Made by a program: the position numbers and the translations under genes | Source of the DNA: Bilabrum cf. latius | Taxonomy: Eukaryota > Bigyra: Bicosoecida > Bigyra > Bicosoecida | DNA: 64,000 bases | Direction of reading: 5' to 3' | NCBI GenBank assembly: GCA_965178125.1 | Contig: OZ237773.1 | Span: 186,001-250,000 of the forward strand | The notes under the pieces: model-generated | The model's input: only the letters and a program-made list of their open reading frames with translations | Told to the model about the DNA's origin: nothing | Database searches by the model: none | In this document: positions 61,037 through 64,000 of the stretch, in pieces | How the letters are laid out: each line of letters starts with the position of its first letter | Numbering within the stretch: the stretch's first letter is position 1

Positions 61037-64000
61037 ATGCAGTACAACGACGAACCGCAGGGAATGTTCGGCGACGACGACGGAGCGGCCGGTGGCCGCC
61101 GCAACCGGCACCCGGGCGGCGGGCAGGCCGCCCCCCAGCACCGGGCCTTCGGGAACCAGGCGAGCGAGGAGCTGGGCAGCATCGAGGACGATGAGGACCT
61201 CATCAACGCAGAGGAGGGCGAGCTGGAAGGGGAGCGGCTCCTGGGAGACTTCGGGGAGGAGACATTCCTCTGGGCCAACGCGGACCCGTTCGAGCCTCAG
61301 GGTGCACTGCACGGTGATGTGCGGACCCTCCAGTTCCAGGACCCCGAGGACGAGGAGGCCTACCAGCGTTGGACCTTGGAGAGGTATGCCCCCCTGGTGC
61401 AGATGGCGACCGGGATGATGGCCGTGTTCGCGCTGGCGTCCGTGTTCTCTGGCGGGGCCGGGCCGCTTGCGGAACCGATCGTTGTGGCGGTGGCTGCGGT
61501 TGGCCGGATGGTGCCAGCCGTTGTGCTGGTGCTGCTGGCCTTCACTCGGGGGAACATCGGGGTGAGCTGTTCCGCGATGACGTGGCACTACGTCACCGCC
61601 TTCCTCGGTCTGATCATCGTGATGACGGTGCACTTGGAGGACATTTACTGCGGCGAGGTGGCGGACGTAGGGGACACACAGCTGGACCCGGCCCCCAGCG
61701 GGTGCAGGGCATTGGGGGGCGCGGGCAGGGCCACCGCGGGGGGGGGGTCCACCCCCGCCCTGGGGGCAATGCTGACGATCGTGCTCCCGTTCTGGCTGTT
61801 CTTTGGTCTCAAGACGGGGTGGATGCTGGGCGTGGCGGTCGGGGTGATTGCGACCGCCATGCAGGTGGGCATGGTCGCAAGGCTGGTGCGGCCGGAAGAG
61901 GCGTGGATGGTCCCCATGATGAGCGTCATAGCACTCGTCACAGCATCCATGGGCGCCTACCTCCACGAGAAAGCGGAGAGGAGCAGCTTGCGAGAGATGG
62001 TGCAGCACAGGAGGAGACTCCAGTCGGTGGCCGACGCGCGCCTCCCCGACCTTGTCAGGGAACAGCTGGGGGCACAGACCCACGACACGCACAAGCGGAT
62101 CCCAGTGGTGGTCGCAGAGTGCCCCGTGGACCGCAATATGTCCGTTGGGCCCATCACCTTCACATCACGGAGGGGCGCCAAGGACCTGTTCGGTCGTGAG
62201 GCAGACGACCTCATGCAGGCGAAGCTGACGGATGAAATCCTCTGCGCGCCCGACGACCGGGCAAGGCTCGACCACGAGCTGCGAACGTTCGTCGAGCAGC
62301 AGGTGAACCTCCTGATCGCGCCTCACCACGTGCAGGCAGGCGGGGGCATCCTCCGCACCTGCTTTCGGGTCAGGCGCCGGCTGAGGCACTCGACGCAGAG
62401 GGGCTTCGGTTTTGCGCTCATGGACGGCGATGCGCCTGGCCTGGCCATGGTGCCAGAGCTGTAGGTGCCCACCGGCAACGACGGTACCAACGCCCCCGCC
62501 TATGAGAGGGTGGAGATCCTGGGGCGGGACGGGCAGCCCCCCCGTGACCTAAACACGAGGGGCAGGAGCGTCAATGTGCCGGGGACGGCGGAGGTCAACG
62601 ACGCCGAACAAACCGGTTTCCTGTGGGTGGAGATGACGGCGCACCTGGTCGCAAGGCGAGGGAACACAGCGTTCTCTCTCCACTTCTCGCTTCGGGAGGC
62701 AGGCTCGGAGATATGCGGGTGGAGGCCCAAGCTCGGCATGGAGGTGGAGGACATCCGGAGGCGGTACGGGCTGGCCGACGGGCCGCATCTCGATGGGGGG
62801 GGCTCCACCCCCGGTGGGGGCAGGAAGGGGTCTTCGCTCACCTCGGGGGCGAGGGGTGTTGCGGGAGGTTCCTCAGGGGATCGAGCCTCAACCCGGAGCG
62901 GGGCCTCGGGAGCACCGGGGAAGGGTTCCGGTTCCGCAAGCGGCGCCGCGCAGAGCCAGGTCACCCGGGACCTGGAGGTTGCACGGCGCCGCGACGGAAC
63001 CACCGGCGGGCCTAGCAGGTACCACACCACGGACGGACACACGACCGCGCTCAGCTCACGCACCGCGAGCCTGGACGGCGGGACGGCGGCGGGCCCCGGC
63101 GGCGTCACCGCACTCGTCATACAGCCGGTACCCCTCGTGGATCCCGCCCACGACAAGGCACGAGCGGTTGCCAGCACCTTCGCGATCGCGTACACCCGCG
63201 CTGCGGTGGCCGCGGCCGAAGACTCCAGGGCTCGAGCCGCCGAGGCCATGGAGGAGGTTGCAACCGCGAGCGCGGAGATGGCCTGCTCCCTGGCCATGCT
63301 GCGAGAGGCCATGGAGGAGATCGATGGTGTGACGAGTGCGGGGGCGCGCCGCTCGGGGAACAAGCGCGACAAGACGGAGGTGATCATCCCCATCCCCCCC
63401 TCCTCCTCCTCGTCTTCCTCGGGCGGGCGGGCTTCCGCTCTGATCGAGAGCGACGCGGGGGATTCGTCCGAGTCCAGCGGAACCGTTCCCAGCGGCGCCG
63501 CGCAGGGGCTAGGCACGCGCAGGAAGCTCGAGTCGAGCACGGTGCCGGTGCAAAGGGGCAAGCTCGGGGCCGGTCGCAGGGGCCAGCAGAGGTCGTCTGC
63601 GTCTGCCAGCGGGTACACCGTGGGCAGCACGGCGGGGACCGGGCCCGGGTGGATCGTCCCGGGGGGAGGGTCCTCGGCTGCGGCTCGGCTGGCCGCCGCT
63701 GCGGACCAGGCTAGCCTGCGGAACCTCAGCTGGGCGCGCGGCGCCTACTGGGGGGTGCCCCTGGGGGGCGCCTCGGGGGGTCCCAAGTGGGACGGGGACA
63801 GGAGGCCCGAATGGAAGCGCCAGCGAACGTTCGCTCTGGGGTTGCTCGAGCCCTCGGAGTCCCCGAGCTGGGACTACGAAGACCCCACAGCGGGGGAGGG
63901 TACCCCGGGGGATGGCCTACAGGGGTCTGGAGGGGACGGGGCGCGGCCAAAGGTCGAGGTGGCGCTCGGGGGGATCGGATCTGCAAGCGAACGGAGCGGT
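61037..64000 (+). CDS. Six-TM membrane protein with large cytosolic region, partial
   Basis: Open from ATG 61037 to the right edge (988 codons) with one TAG at 62462-62464, read as Gln, and no TGA or TAA. The N-terminal 110 residues are acidic and disordered. Six hydrophobic segments follow (about residues 120-140, 148-170, 182-202, 240-260, 265-285 and 290-310), then a soluble region with LREMVQHRRRLQSVADARLPDLV (helical, like the linker after the TM domain of some cyclases and sensor proteins), a mixed alpha/beta part to about 600, and a long Gly/Ser-rich tail with a coiled Ala/Glu segment. No cyclase, kinase or channel motif is certain. The 3' end lies outside the window. It carries two copies of the GTGACGAGTG motif. 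Confidence 0.8.

Noticed and set aside
61369-62199. Long Gly/Arg-rich open frame overlapping the 6-TM gene, and the minus-strand frame 62500-63630
   Set aside because: Shadow frames of the 6-TM gene; no hydrophobic pattern or motif, while the chosen frame has six clear TM helices.

Overview
The window is nuclear DNA from a GC-rich, gene-dense single-celled eukaryote. Genes such as NUF2, an ArfGAP, a Peter Pan/SSF1 ribosome-biogenesis factor, a SETD-type lysine methyltransferase, a COPI-associated membrane protein and a COA3-like mitochondrial factor are eukaryotic. Spliceosomal introns are short (about 87-281 nt, donors mostly GTGAGN, acceptors mostly YGCAG), and a canonical 5S rRNA gene is present. 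I cannot name the lineage.

The key to reading the window is that TAG is not a stop. Read with the standard code, almost every gene breaks into pieces ending in TAG; read with TAG as an amino acid, about 24 clean genes appear that end only in TGA (most) or TAA (a few). TAG falls on invariant glutamines: Gln41 of the ubiquitin fold, the Gln of the ArfGAP NPQW motif, the GGQL motif of a flavoprotein, and the Gln before SAVRLTE in SSF1/PPAN. The code therefore appears to be UAG = Gln with UAA and UGA kept as stops (the assignment of NCBI table 15). I count about 95 in-frame UAG codons in about 17,300 codons. All gene models below use it.

Layout. 1-13.5 kb, minus strand: a giant acidic/Ser-rich protein running off the left edge, a small 106-residue gene, a COPI-associated 4-TM protein, a FAD2-type desaturase and a 1,059-residue low-complexity protein. 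14.6-15.5 kb: a decayed ubiquitin-like array (plus). 16-24.3 kb: a leucine-rich protein (minus), a secreted GH99-like hydrolase (plus) and a SETD-type methyltransferase (minus). 24.9-30.6 kb, plus: an acidic 2-TM protein, a kinase-armadillo fusion and a COA3-like gene. 30.7-39.3 kb: a basic unknown protein (minus) and a second giant protein of 2,302 residues (plus). 39.5-42 kb: a dispersed repeat, a partial ORF and a second secreted hydrolase in four exons (plus). 42-47.1 kb, minus: an unknown MG-start protein, an aquaporin and a secreted FAD oxidoreductase. 47.2-53 kb, plus: 5S rRNA, SSF1/PPAN and a large type I membrane protein. 53.3-60.1 kb, minus: ArfGAP, a secreted beta-helix protein and NUF2. 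61-64 kb, plus: a 6-TM protein running off the right edge.

Four genes encode secreted proteins of the carbohydrate-active or oxidoreductase kind (two hydrolases, a beta-helix protein, a GMC-unlike FAD oxidoreductase), which fits an osmotrophic or scavenging lifestyle (inference). A second global feature is a 10-13 bp motif (GGTGTGACGAGTG and its complement) found at least 31 times, almost always inside genes, in both orientations and in every frame that does not create a stop inside a gene.
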